DNA from: Owenia fusiformis
Taxonomy: Eukaryota; Annelida; Polychaeta; Sabellida; Oweniidae
Length of the DNA stretch: 15,817 bases
Direction: 5' to 3'
Assembly: GCA_903813345.2 (NCBI GenBank)
Contig: CAIIXF020000012.1
Location: 6,389,001-6,404,817, forward strand
Part shown: positions 1 to 9,011 of the stretch, piece after piece
Numbering within the stretch: the stretch's first letter is position 1
Layout: each line of letters opens with the position of its first letter
Program-made: the position numbers and the translations under genes
Notes under the pieces: model-generated
Database searches by the model: none
Told to the model about the DNA's origin: nothing
Seen by the model: only the letters and a program-made list of their open reading frames with translations

Positions 1-87
1 TAGTTCTAAGTTTAGGTCGGATTCCCGTTCCACATGTGACACTACACGCTCCAATTGACCAGTCGCTCCATTTACTCCATCTACAAC
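1..87 (-). CDS. Partial exon: thrombospondin type-1 repeat (N-terminal half)
   Basis: On the minus strand a pyrimidine-rich tract ending tttgtag (acceptor AG at 89-88) is followed by an open frame that reads CRWSKWSDWS, then CSVTCGTGIR, and runs off the window edge. These are the hallmarks of a TSP1 repeat: the W-x-x-W-x-x-W ladder (known in the family as a C-mannosylation site), the C-x-x-T-C-G O-fucosylation motif, and the start of the arginine layer. The acceptor is phase 1. Joining the last T of the exon at 1059-859 to GT here makes a Cys codon, which supplies the usual terminal TSP1 Cys. The exon is incomplete, so its donor and last cysteines lie outside the window. It belongs to the minus-strand multi-TSP1 gene and is the most 3' exon visible. 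The domain call is firm, but the gene identity is not known. Confidence 0.86.
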
Positions 88-150
88 CTACAAACAACGA
101 GGTTTCAAAAGGGGAAAACTGTATCGTATGTTACATTTTGATCAAAAGAC

Positions 151-346
151 CTTTCCAACCTTTTTGAAGATAAAAGAAGCTAGGATATATTGGCTAGATT
201 GGTGATGTCTTTGGTTGTCGGTATTAGTCCGTCCAAATGAAAATAGGATGAACTTATTGCCAATCTTGAAAAAGAACAACCTATAACATCATCAATCTAA
301 CCAATATAGCCTATTATAGGTTCTTTGATATATCAAAAGGTTGCAG
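151..346. repeat. Imperfect inverted repeat (intronic hairpin)
   Basis: The stretch around 151-220 (with ggatatattggctagattgg inside) is the imperfect reverse complement of about 275-346 (with caatctaaccaatatagcct). The arms are about 70-75 bp and the spacer is about 50 bp. It lies in the 771-bp intron between two TSP1 exons. The arms are too long and too diverged for a typical animal miRNA precursor, so an old MITE or foldback remnant is the simplest reading. Confidence 0.6.
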
Positions 347-507
347 GATGTACTGGAAATGTATTTTACTGTAGACTCTGGTCTATGATTTATCTACATT
401 TATCTATAAGCAACAAGACACAAAACTAAATGTCGCAAAAGATCGAAAAAGTCATCATGCCCGCCAAGTGATTTTACCCAGCAAGCCCTAAATCTAATCA
501 GATGATT

Positions 508-765
508 TTAGCACCATTCTGCTTTTGCATCTGAAAAAGTTAACTGAGTTGAATCGGTGATCGGTTTTCCTGGAATTTTGGTCACATGATTTATGCTGCG
601 CCCGTGCGCCCATCGTCCGTCTAGACTAAGCAGACCCACCAGCACAATGTAGTACTTCGAATATTTGTTGAACGTTTCCACATCATTTGTTACAAACAAC
701 CATAAACATGCATGATTCGATGCTAATTCCGATGACACAATGTAAAATGATGTTCGTTGACTCAT
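508..765 (-). pseudogene. Open frame with weak C-type-lectin-like character
   Basis: An 85-codon open frame sits in the intron between the exons at 859 and 87. It contains an LAS-x-H stretch near residue 14, then VTNDVETFNKYSKYY, GLLSLDGRW near residues 44-52, and QLTFSDAKAEWC just before the stop. After the stop, the minus strand still reads SLGGH in one frame. LAS..., W/V-x-GL and DGRW resemble the middle of C-type lectin domains. SDAKAEWC...LGGH resembles the start of such a domain. The order of the pieces is odd (middle before start), there is a stop, and no convincing splice sites flank the frame. It may be a decayed CTLD exon pair or simply chance. I do not treat it as part of the TSP1 transcript. 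Confidence 0.22.
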
Positions 766-858
766 TTTTTTAAATATTGTAATAAGGGAACATGGACGTG
801 ACCTGCCAAGTTAGTTGCACTGAAGACGGGCCTTTTGCTATAAGCTTGTATGACTTAC

Positions 859-1059
859 ATTTTGGCGCAGGACATTGCGTATTAACTTTCTTTTGGGTTT
901 CTGTTTCGACAAATGGTCTTGGACATCGATTTGGATCTCTTTGTCTGACCCTGGCTCTTGAACAATATGCAAGTGTCGTTGAACCGCATCGAGGGATCCC
1001 AGGGGGGCAACTTTTGCAACTCCAAGATGTCCACTTGGACCACTGTCCCCATGTACAAG
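859..1059 (-). CDS. Exon: divergent thrombospondin type-1 repeat
   Basis: This exon is read from the minus strand between an acceptor (ttttctgtag, AG at 1061-1060) and a perfect GTAAGT donor starting at 858. It is 201 bp, or 67 codons, with phase 1 at both ends. The frame starts CTWGQWSKWTSWSCKSC, giving three spaced Trp with a Cys pair, and continues with basic RARVRQR (the arginine layer of TSP1), RCP and QCPAPK. The closing Cys is completed by the next exon at the junction. Relative to canonical TSP1 the C-x-x-T-C-G motif is replaced by SCKSC, so the usual O-fucose acceptor is absent. Overlapping open frames on both strands here (792-1109 plus, 882-1118 minus) are shadows. This exon is recognisable only in a third frame. 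Confidence 0.85.
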
Positions 1060-1566
1060 CTACAGAAAATTATATCACTGGAAAGGTTTCGTATCAACGC
1101 TTTGTTTAATGTATCCATAGCTCTGTACGTTTACGTTAACATGACTATTTTCAAATTTTTGATTTATTTATATGCATAACGCATTTCAATCGAGCTCATG
1201 GCATCTCTGTAATGTCTCTTAATGTATGTTTTTATTTGTTGTACGCATTCAAAGTTTGTAAATAAACCATAATACATACATTATATGGTTAATGTCGTAT
1301 CACAATTCACCGATTAGGAGCTAGATCTAATAAATACACAAATTGAATTCAGTATGTAGCGTATCAAGTAATCCCAGAGCTGCTCCAAAAATTGTTATTT
1401 ACTTGTAAATATACTTTAATATTTGAATAGATATAGCATCATACACATAGCCTAGTCGGTGTTTGACCTAGCCGTCAGCGGCGTGGCAAAGTGAACAAAA
1501 TTTATGATATCCCCATGTTAAGGATTTTTAGGAGAACGAATACTATCATCAATACACCTAGCTTAC
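1060..1566 (-). other. Intron between two TSP1-type exons
   Basis: This is a 507-bp phase 1 intron with a GTAAGC donor at 1566 and a TAG acceptor at 1060. The sequence is AT-rich and I see no further exon or recognisable repeat in it. The plus-strand open frames touching it have no supporting motifs. Confidence 0.75.
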
Positions 1567-1848
1567 TTGTACAACACTGTTGTGTTTTATGCTCTATTGA
1601 AGAACCGGGGCACGATGGTCCACCCCCTCCTCCACTCCTACGAGAAACTTCAACTGCAGCGCCAGCGTCATCAGCGTTTCGTTTCGAATATGGACACGGT
1701 GGACAAACCCTTGTTCTAGTGCAAGTCTGAGTACCGCATGGCATGTGCGCAAGTCGGTCATCATCGCCATCGGGGTCACCTCGTTTCTTGCGGTATATTG
1801 AGCAGCTTCCGCACACCCAGGGTTGCCATGGTTCCCAAACACCACACG
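1567..1848 (-). CDS. Exon: TSP1-like module with acidic insert and Gly-rich tail
   Basis: The acceptor tatatag (AG at 1850-1849) and the donor GTAAGC (from 1566) bound a 282-bp exon of 94 codons, phase 1 at both ends. It begins CGVWEPWQPWVCGSC, a Trp ladder followed by a Cys pair, like the 859-1059 exon. It then has KKRGDPDGDDDR, a short basic-acidic insert, followed by PCGTQTCTRTRVCPPCP. The second half is less conserved: VSRRSGGGGGPSCPG and a final QQCCT. The exon is noticeably GC-richer than the surrounding DNA. It is longer than a standard ~50-60-residue TSP1 repeat, so it probably contains one divergent repeat plus a linker. An RRSGGGGG-type stretch could be exposed to proteases, but that is inference. 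The splice phases match all its neighbours. Confidence 0.78.
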
Positions 1849-2995
1849 CTATATACAAAACGATTTGGTGATTTACAACACTGTTATATGATGGTATCTT
1901 AAACATCTTAAATATCTTGATCGTGAACTGAAGAAAACGGGATGAAATACTCATGTTAGTCGCACACTCAATCAAATATGATACCAACCTTAATTTGGGT
2001 TTATTACTGAAGTGAAAAAAATAACTCACGTAGAAAAACAGGATTTAAAGTAATGCATGCCAACTTTCCATAAAGTTTATGTTTAATTAACTTTTGATTT
2101 AAAAGATGGCGTGTTGTTGACATTTCTATCAAAAATGAAGGAATCTTATAAAAATTTGGCAAATCAAAAATAGTACTTGATATGATGTTTTCTGTTTCAG
2201 CTGTTTTGCTGTCCAATGAAACATCGAATACTTATCAATCCATTTGGAATTTATGAAAATCCAATTTAAGAATTTATTTTGCCAACAAATGCTGAAAATA
2301 CTCAAAGAGTCCCTTTAAATTCTAATTAATACAAAAATATACAAATTATATACAAATTGCTAATATCTATCATTAACTATTTTACTAGCATTTATGTCGT
2401 GTTTTTATAAGTCAATACAACACAATGTGGGCTATAACATTTCTGCAATCTGATGGTTGATTTAGCTATTGCCCAATGCTTAAAATCAATATGGAATCAA
2501 ATTGGTCTGTACGGTGTGTGGTACTTTTCTTGAAATCTACAAAAATCTAACAACTAGCATCTAACAACTAACTAACTCGATCAACAAAATCGTAAACGAT
2601 TGGAGGAGTCTGGCTTCCGTATGCAAACATAATGGAATTATGATAAAATGTAAGTGTGTACATGTAAATGCGACATTACAAAAAATTAATTAAAAAAACT
2701 ATGTATTACTGAATACAACGCTCATGGATGATTTATAGATATAATGCAAACAATATATTATGGATTCAGTTTAATTGAAACCGAACACAACTGATTTATC
2801 CAATGGAATATTTAAATTGCGCTGATGCACTGTAGAGTTAGAGCGATGTAAATTGTGCAGCCGTTTATCATATGGGTACAATTTCTAATATGGAATATCA
2901 TGGGAATAATAGTTCATCGAATATACCTTTGACCATTAAATGTGTAGTGATATGCGCATACTTAATGTTTTCGAAATCAATAATAGTTGACTTAC
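1849..2995 (-). other. Intron between TSP1 exon and TSP1-like exon
   Basis: This is a 1,147-bp phase 1 intron with a GTAAGT donor at 2995. It is very AT-rich, with short local duplications such as ctaacaacta repeated near 2547-2572 and tatacaaat near 2338-2358. I see no coding exon or recognisable mobile element here. Confidence 0.7.
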
Positions 2996-3178
2996 GTTTG
3001 CATTCCTTAAGATAGCATATTCCATAACCAGTCTCAACCGAGTCCCCTTGACATACACATGGGCCTGGTTTATTGGACCATTGTTCTGTTCTAATTCTTG
3101 TCTTGATCTTTGTACCCAATCCACAGGTAACTGAACATTCTCCATCGACCCATTCTTTCCAAGCACTCCAATAACAGC
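2996..3178 (-). CDS. Exon: canonical thrombospondin type-1 repeat
   Basis: The acceptor ttttttgtag (AG at 3180-3179) and the consensus donor GTAAGT at 2995 define a 183-bp exon of 61 codons, phase 1 at both ends. The product starts CYWSAWKEW (Trp at relative residues 3, 6 and 9) and continues GECSVTCGLGTKIKTRIRT. It therefore has the Trp ladder, the CSVTCG O-fucosylation motif and the alternating basic layer of a TSP1 repeat in the right order. Further cysteines follow in PCVC, GICY and KEC. There are seven Cys against the usual six, so the leading Cys may pair with a neighbouring module. TSP1 repeats act outside the cell, binding glycosaminoglycans, matrix or receptors. Which of these applies here cannot be told. 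This is the best-supported exon in the window. Confidence 0.93.
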
Positions 3179-3500
3179 CTACAAAAAACGTGATTTGAAT
3201 ATGACCGTTAATAGATTCGTCCCTGATTTGAGATTTTTAAGATTTTTACAATAATGTATTATTTTAGTATAAAAGGGTTACCATTCTTATTATTTGGGAG
3301 AATTTAAACATTTTCACCCATTTTTGAACTTTGAATCCATAATAACGTCACCGATTGATAACATATTGTGAATTTTTGGGAGATTTTGTTTCTGAGATTG
3401 TAAAGAATAGATTAATATGTCAATTGTACATGTTGCTTGTAATTTTTTCACCCCTATAGATCTGATTCTGCCTTGATGAAACATATTTTGTTATTTCAAA

Positions 3501-4000
3501 NNNNNNNNNNNNNNNNNNNNNNNNNNNNNNNNNNNNNNNNNNNNNNNNNNNNNNNNNNNNNNNNNNNNNNNNNNNNNNNNNNNNNNNNNNNNNNNNNNNN
3601 NNNNNNNNNNNNNNNNNNNNNNNNNNNNNNNNNNNNNNNNNNNNNNNNNNNNNNNNNNNNNNNNNNNNNNNNNNNNNNNNNNNNNNNNNNNNNNNNNNNN
3701 NNNNNNNNNNNNNNNNNNNNNNNNNNNNNNNNNNNNNNNNNNNNNNNNNNNNNNNNNNNNNNNNNNNNNNNNNNNNNNNNNNNNNNNNNNNNNNNNNNNN
3801 NNNNNNNNNNNNNNNNNNNNNNNNNNNNNNNNNNNNNNNNNNNNNNNNNNNNNNNNNNNNNNNNNNNNNNNNNNNNNNNNNNNNNNNNNNNNNNNNNNNN
3901 NNNNNNNNNNNNNNNNNNNNNNNNNNNNNNNNNNNNNNNNNNNNNNNNNNNNNNNNNNNNNNNNNNNNNNNNNNNNNNNNNNNNNNNNNNNNNNNNNNNN
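3501..4000. other. Assembly gap (500 N)
   Basis: Exactly 500 unresolved bases, a length commonly used as a placeholder for a gap of unknown size. The gap ends at the outer end of a long inverted-repeat arm whose outermost sequence is a 147-bp tandem unit. A longer tandem array or the true left end of the foldback element is therefore likely hidden in it. It sits inside the 12.1-kb intron. Confidence 0.97.
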
Positions 4001-4187
4001 TGACAATTTTATACTCCATTGGAGTATTTTTGACCTACTTCTTATGACGGAAATTCCCGAACCTTGTTCGGATTAATCCGGATTTTCTGACCTACCTTAT
4101 TTACCGAGATTTCACGAGTTAACATTCGTCTCATTCCGGAATCCTGGTGACAATTTTATACTCCATTGGAGTATTTTTGATCTACTT
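4001..4187 (+). repeat. 147-bp tandem unit, outer end of left arm
   Basis: The sequence tgacaattttatactccatt recurs at 4001 and 4148, an exact 147-bp offset. Each unit contains several perfect short palindromes: ATACTCCA-T-TGGAGTAT, CCGAAC-CTT-GTTCGG and CGGATTAATCCG. The second copy is partial and leads into the tRNA-like region. The same arrangement appears at the outer end of the right arm. Confidence 0.88.
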
Positions 4188-4238
4188 TTTCTGGATTTTG
4201 CCCTACTTATTATATCTTGACAACAAGCAAATCAAAAA

Positions 4239-4317
4239 GTTCGACATGAACGGGTCTCGATCAACTAACCTAGACTATGGAAGCCAGGCACGCTAACCAT
4301 TAGGCCAACGAGCTACC
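4239..4317 (-). mobile_element. tRNA-like Pol III module (SINE-type head), left arm
   Basis: On the minus strand this reads GGTAGCTCGTTGGCC..., with TGGCCTAATGG matching a tRNA box A. GATCGAGAC lies 45 bases downstream and matches the box B pattern G-W-T-C-R-A-N-N-C. The acceptor and anticodon stems do not pair properly, so it is not a working tRNA gene. It is a tRNA-derived internal Pol III promoter of the kind found at the head of SINEs. It points outward, toward the tandem units, and an identical copy sits in the right arm. Confidence 0.68.
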
Positions 4318-4411
4318 GATATGAAAGAACAAAAATATTATATATTTATACCGAGCGTCAATTCAAAATGATCCTCACTTTTGTCTCCACTTAAATACGA
4401 CTCGTCAGTTG

Positions 4412-4488
4412 TATCCAGAATAGTAGAACGCCTATGGCGCTAGTGAATAACCAAGTCCCAGGTGAGGGGTTCGTATCCCTCCGGGATA
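4412..4488 (+). mobile_element. Second tRNA-like module, left arm, opposite orientation
   Basis: This is a 77-nt stretch whose ends, TATCCAG and CGGGATA, pair as a 7-bp acceptor stem with one mismatch. A T-arm-like segment, GGGGTTCGTATCCC, sits at the expected place next to the 3' strand of that stem. The box B core GGTTCG is intact, but the conserved A after TTCG is T. CGCC-TAT-GGCG forms a hairpin where the D arm would be, and box A is weak. It is a degenerate tRNA-derived head. It starts about 95 bp from the minus-strand module and points the other way, so the two are back to back. Confidence 0.55.
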
Positions 4489-4599
4489 TACTATTAAATA
4501 CGACAGAAAGGAGCAAGGTGTAGGTTGAAAACAAGACGTTAGTTTGTTTCAAAACAGTTTGGAAACATTAATCTCTGGAACATTATTTTTTCAACACTG

Positions 4600-4757
4600 A
4601 TACAAATTTCCCTGACATTTCCCTGACATGTTTACCGTTTCAAAATTCCCGGTCATCTTTGGCCCTTTTGACCTAATTTTAAAATTACCTGACATTTCCA
4701 GCACTTGGAAAATCAAGTCAATTTCCCTGACATTTCCAGGTGTGTATGAACCCTGGA
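4600..4757 (-). mobile_element. Fragment of a hAT-like MITE-type dispersed repeat
   Basis: Reading the minus strand from 4757 gives CAGGGTTCATACAC followed by CCTGGAAATGTCAGGG. The motif CCTGACATTTCC (plus strand) recurs about four times between 4610 and 4740. A CAGGGTTC terminus followed by repeated CCTGGAAA/TCAGGG words is familiar to me from short hAT-type non-autonomous elements in fish and invertebrates. The opposite terminus is not visible, so this is a truncated or solo copy. The open frame on the plus strand at 4628-4846 is an accident of the repeat. Confidence 0.42.
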
Positions 4758-5131
4758 AATATCCCACTGGCTCGCCCTATGAATCGCTAGCACAGATTGG
4801 ATTGATTAGTGTTTCAAAATGGTGGACGAAGTGTTTGATTAGATAATTTACATATTAAGCTTCTTAAAGGGGCAACAAGGCCTGTACATAGAAAATTCGA
4901 AATTTTTCACATTTTCTGAATTTTTAGGGCAACATTTGGCTTTAACATCTTTTTTATACATTTTTTCTTAAAATGTATGGATAAACAATAAAATTTCAGC
5001 ATTAAGCAGTGCAAATTCAGTTCAAAGCTTCTATAAAGGGAGTCCAACTTATAGATTTTGAAAATCCGACTCGTTTAAAGAAGAATATCAGCAGCTTCAA
5101 TCACGCCTTGTGATCATACAAAATGGATGGA

Positions 5132-5143
5132 GGGGGGGGGGGG
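5132..5143 (+). repeat. Homopolymer run of 12 G
   Basis: Twelve consecutive G follow ggatgga. Two similar G runs occur further right, at 11569 and 12410. In the minus-strand pre-mRNA these would be C runs. Confidence 0.95.
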
Positions 5144-5316
5144 TAGGCGATTTCTGCAAGAAAACTCAACAAATTTGGAAGATTTATTTTTTTCAAGATA
5201 AAATTTACAACTGAATTGCCAAATGAATAGGCGCAGTGCATGGCAAAATATGTAAGGTCTTCTAGTATTTTTTGAACTGATACGCTTCTAAGATATGAGA
5301 TCTATTATAAAAGGCG

Positions 5317-5333
5317 CATCATCATCATCATCA
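5317..5333 (+). repeat. Short (ATC)n microsatellite
   Basis: About five tandem cat/atc triplets followed by an interrupted aacatg. It is intronic and shows no link to any other feature. Confidence 0.85.
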
Positions 5334-5413
5334 ACATGCAAAAGTCAATGTTTTTGCTATAAATCAGGCAACAATGGTCTACACGACCTGTAATAAATAG
5401 GTATGAGGGGCGT

Positions 5414-6216
5414 TATTAGAGAATTTTCGTTATAAGTTTTTTAAAAACTTAAACGTATACTTATACTTATAAACCCAATAAACAAGGTGTTTCATAATTT
5501 CCTAATTCGTCGGGAAATATAACCTAGGACGGTAATAAAAAGGGCCAATGGCATACCATCCGTACCCCCTTGATGTAAAGCATGTTTAGTTGTGTCATAT
5601 GTGTTTTCTAGAATCAAATAGGCTGATATAGCACACGGGTTTTACAGATTTATCTACTCTCAAATATATTTTTTGTAGATGATCGTTTTGAATCACCTTG
5701 TAGAAATAACGAAGGGAGAATTAGTTCAGCTAATGAATGAGTCGAGCTATTTGATTGGATACTATGCCTATTCAGCCGATTAATTTTAATAAGCCATTCT
5801 GGTCAGTAGGTCCACACATATACTATGCGGAGATCCAACTCTGTAAGTTTATAATCTGCGTATAAAGGCCCTTTTATACGTAAAAACTTAAAAATTGACC
5901 TTATAATTTCATGAGAACTTTGAAATGATCGACTCGTTCGTGTAGTGATTCACTTTAAAGGGTCTTGTTTATCGTACACTACAAGGACCCGTCAACTAGA
6001 ATTTAGTTTATCGTGTTCATAATTGACACTAGCAAAGGACATTGTATTCGCAGTCCCTAGTTGATGATGAAGCTTGACTATATCGGGAATAGTTATGCCC
6101 CACTTGGTACAGATTATGAAAATCAATTTGAATTGATTTTAGTTCGACAAGACCCTTTAAACTATAAGTATACGTATACGTTTTTGAAACAACTTATAAC
6201 GAAAATTCTCTATTAT
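5414..6216. repeat. Inverted-repeat pair inside the foldback element
   Basis: The left arm at 5414-5472 (agagaattttcgttataag core) is the reverse complement of 6162-6216, with a few mismatches and a small indel. A second, shorter pair nested inside joins tttaaagggtcttgt near 5956-5970 to acaagaccctttaaa near 6147-6161. This could be the terminal repeats of a ~0.8-kb non-autonomous element, but no clear target-site duplication is seen. The plus-strand open frame at 6061-6339 overlaps the right arm. It has no recognisable motif and follows directly after an in-frame stop. I do not call it a gene. Confidence 0.65.
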
Positions 6217-6803
6217 CACAACACTGACATTGCTCACTTTTTAAAGTTGTTTCAAAGCGTTATATGTAAATGGGCGTGTGGAAGGCCCGTGGGTGGCAAT
6301 AAAATAACTCGAACTCAAATTAAAATATATATAAAATAGTATATTTCAAACTTCAATGTTTAAAATACAATGCTCTGTAATGTACAACATGAACTCTTAC
6401 AGCAACTACTGACAAGCCAACACCCAATGCAAACTCAGCTACATGTGAGTGAGAAAGACCATATAGGGGAACAATAGATATATAAAACTGACACAGTTTG
6501 CATAGTTGAATAACTCAAGGTGAAAAGTGAACATGGTATTAAAAGAGTAAAACTGCAAATAACCTACTTAGGGACCTGTTATATTGAGATGAATAGGGAT
6601 TGATTAATATGAACAGTAATAATATAAAATGTGAAAATGACCATGTTACATATACAAAAAATAACACCATTGTTACAAAATCACAAAAAGTGAAATATCT
6701 ATTCTTGTATTGCATTTTCGTTCACTGGACATATTTTAATTGCATTGCTATTAGATACATTTTAAGGGTGATATGAAAATTGAACCACGAAAACAGATGT
6801 ACT

Positions 6804-7567
6804 TTAAGGTGCTATGGAAGTTAACAGGAAATGACAAAACAGGAAGTGACATTTTTTTTTGCATTTTTAGATATTTTTTGAATAAAGATAACAGAGTTCT
6901 GGTTTGACCTCCAGTCAATTTAACTATTTCCAAATATCATTTACATGACCAGGATCACAATGTGCATGGTCAGAATGACCCTAAACATGATGAAATAACC
7001 TTTTTAGCCCTTTGAAAGTGTGACTGAAAAAAAGCTAAAAGTAGGAGCGTAGGGAAGGTCACTGAACAGAATCTTTTGAATTTTTCAGAAAATGTGCCCA
7101 ATATATTGCTCTAAATGATACAATCTTTGAAAATTTGATATCATTCATAGAAAAAGAAAAAAAATGAAAAAACTGATTTGAAAAGCGATCTATTTTCCTT
7201 TTTATGACCGCCATTTTTGTTTAAGACAATTATCTAAAATTTCAAAGATTGTACTAGTTAGAGCATTATATTGGGCACATTTTCTGAAAAATTCAAAAGA
7301 TTCTGTTCAGTGACTATCCCTACGCTCCTACTTTTAGCTTTTTTTCAGTCACACTTTCAAAGGGCTAAAAAGGTTATTTCATCATGTTTAGGGTCATTCT
7401 GACCATGCACATTGTGATCCTGGTCATGTAAATGATATGTGGAAATAGTTAAATTGACTGGAGGTCAAACCAGAACTCTGTTATCTTTATTCAAAAAATA
7501 TCTAAAAATGCAAAAAAATTGTCACTTCCTGTTTTGTCATTTCCTGTTAACTTCCATAGCACCTTAA
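6804..7567. mobile_element. 764-bp near-perfect palindromic element with TTAA borders
   Basis: The left arm, about 6804-7142, is the reverse complement of about 7225-7567, with a short A/T-rich loop of about 80 bp between. Identity is high, roughly 95% by eye, with occasional substitutions and small indels. The outer ends read TTAA-GGTGCTATGGAAG and CTTCCATAGCACC-TTAA, so TTAA can be read as a target-site duplication. That would suit a piggyBac-type insertion, but because TTAA is self-complementary it could simply belong to the terminal repeat. There is no coding capacity beyond chance frames. A transcript on either strand would fold into about 340 bp of near-continuous double-stranded RNA. 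Confidence 0.85.
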
Positions 7568-8485
7568 GTTAAAGGGAACTTTCTACCATACCCGCCATGC
7601 TATCTGACCCGAACGAGCCACCTTGTGGTGAGATTGGTAACTACCTGCTCGCATCTGCGTTATTACGCAGAGACATAAACGTATACACAAGGAAACGATA
7701 GGAGATAACCTATTTTATCTCTGTATACATTTTAACTTTAATACATCGTTGAATCGAATTTGTCCAAAGGTCTTGAAACGTAAAATACCTAAATATTTAT
7801 CTTAGACCTTGGGATGACCTTGTACAAGAAACATTAATGTTGACCTCGGTTCATCTAATCATAATTCGCCAAGGGCCATAGTATCATCAAACGCCAAATA
7901 CCTAGACATTGATCGTTTACTTGGATTTAAATAAGGAGTATGATTTTAAAACTGGCTAGGTCGTGGTTAAGCAACAATAGTATGTTCGAAATACCGCTGT
8001 GTAATGCCTGGATCACATTTGCTGCGAGTATTTTGTTCAAAATTGAATACATTTCTGAACACAATACTCAATCGGCCGGGCGCCGTAGTGAAAATCGGAG
8101 CAAATGTGACCAAGACATAAAACAATTGAATAATACTGTATCAGTTTCACATTTACAGCGGTCAAAAGCATTTACAAAAAACCGCCAGAGTTGGCAATCA
8201 TCTAAAATGAAACCAATCCCGCTGTGATTCATAGAAATAACTAATTTACTGCATTGAGTTCAATGTTATAACCATGTCGATTTACATGAGTGTCCGATTC
8301 ATTGTACCAAATTTAAACCTGGACTGTTTTCCAGAAAGCAATAAGCTGACATATATCATATTTTACATTTTAATACAACTGAAAAGATAATAAATGTTTT
8401 AATATAAAGTTGACGTAGTTATAAATGTTTTCAGCGTTAAATCAAAGCACAACCATATAATTAAAAACATTACGCTGGGATTCCA
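7568..8485. other. Intronic stretch without recognised gene
   Basis: The only local structure I see is a perfect 6-bp stem, TCTGCG-TTATTA-CGCAGA, at 7654-7671, and a few short complementary words such as cacatttgct (8014) and agcaaatgtg (8099). A 95-codon open frame on the plus strand at 7940-8227 shows no recognisable motif or splice context. Confidence 0.6.
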
Positions 8486-8512
8486 ACTGGATACAACTGA
8501 CGAGTTGTATTT
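8486..8512 (+). repeat. Partial third copy of foldback-arm sequence
   Basis: ggatacaactgacgag followed by ttgtatttagg matches 9424-9448 in the right arm in the same orientation, with small differences. It is the only piece of arm sequence found inside the element and is more diverged than the two arms are from each other. Confidence 0.75.
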
Positions 8513-8547
8513 AGGTAGCCTAAAGTGCTGCTTATTTTTTCGTGAAG

Positions 8548-8781
8548 CCACTCAGTAAAATTACGATTTCGCTCAACCCTGATGTTCAATCAACATCATT
8601 CGAGTATCTATATGTTCCTGACACGTTCGGGCATCCGGTTATGACAACGTCTACCCAATGTTTGCACGAGAAATTGACGTAATTCATGACTGAAATCGGG
8701 AAGACAAAAATATGTGATATTCTTTCAGAATTGTTTATAATAACTATTTACAAAAACGTTCCCGAGACACAATCCATTTAG
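8548..8781 (+). pseudogene. Degraded copy of a short coding-like sequence (left member of inner pair)
   Basis: The frame from 8548 reads PLSKITISLNPDVQS, then FEYLYVPDTFGHP, and stops at 8680. After roughly 80 extra bases the similarity resumes at 8740 with ITIYKNVPET, then a stop at 8779. It is clearly homologous to the minus-strand frame at 9212-9012, and the two face each other tail to tail. Over the shared 31 codons I count about 4 synonymous and 8 amino-acid-changing differences, so there is no strong sign of purifying selection between the two copies. The insertion and stops mark this copy as broken. I do not recognise the protein family. Confidence 0.5.
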
Positions 8782-9011
8782 GTAGGGTTTGTTTTAAAGT
8801 CGAAAAGCCCCAATAAGACAATACAAACCCAGATTAAACCCAGAAGAATGCAGATTTCATGTAATGATTTACGTTCATGTAAACAAGGAAAGTACATATA
8901 ATCCCCATATAAAACACTGGCCTACGTGACATGTAAACACAGGTTCAAATTGAAATATAGAAAATTTTCAACATAGCATTTGCTTCCGTGTTCTGTATGC
9001 CCCTCTACCTG

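Larger units (their letters stand above)
4001..4577 (+). repeat. Left arm of a long inverted repeat (foldback element)
   Basis: This block is the reverse complement of 9252-9839. By eye I count about four substitutions and one 11-bp indel (an extra ttttgttttat-type stretch in the right arm near 9340) over 577 bp, so identity is above 99%. From outside to inside it holds two starts of a 147-bp tandem unit, a tRNA-like module on the minus strand, an AT-rich spacer, a tRNA-like module on the plus strand, and a tail ending at taatctctg. The outer end runs into the assembly gap. Such low divergence means the arms arose recently or are kept alike by gene conversion. Confidence 0.93.

Noticed and set aside
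792-1109. 105-codon plus-strand open frame
   Set aside because: It lies antisense to the TSP1 exon at 859-1059, has no recognisable motif, and is explained as a shadow of that exon.
3420-4019. Long apparent open frames spanning the unresolved bases
   Set aside because: They consist almost entirely of N and carry no information.
4239-4317. Functional tRNA gene
   Set aside because: Box A and box B are present, but acceptor, anticodon and T stems do not pair, so it is only tRNA-derived.
6061-6339. 92-codon plus-strand open frame inside the foldback element
   Set aside because: It starts directly after an in-frame stop and overlaps an inverted-repeat arm. I see no family motif or splice context.
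7654-7671. Stem-loop with TTATTA loop, reminiscent of rolling-circle replication origins of small circular DNA viruses
   Set aside because: The stem is only 6 bp, the loop does not match the full nonanucleotide motif, and there is no replication-protein sequence nearby.
7940-8227. 95-codon plus-strand open frame
   Set aside because: No motif, no homologous copy in the window and no splice support. Its length is compatible with chance.
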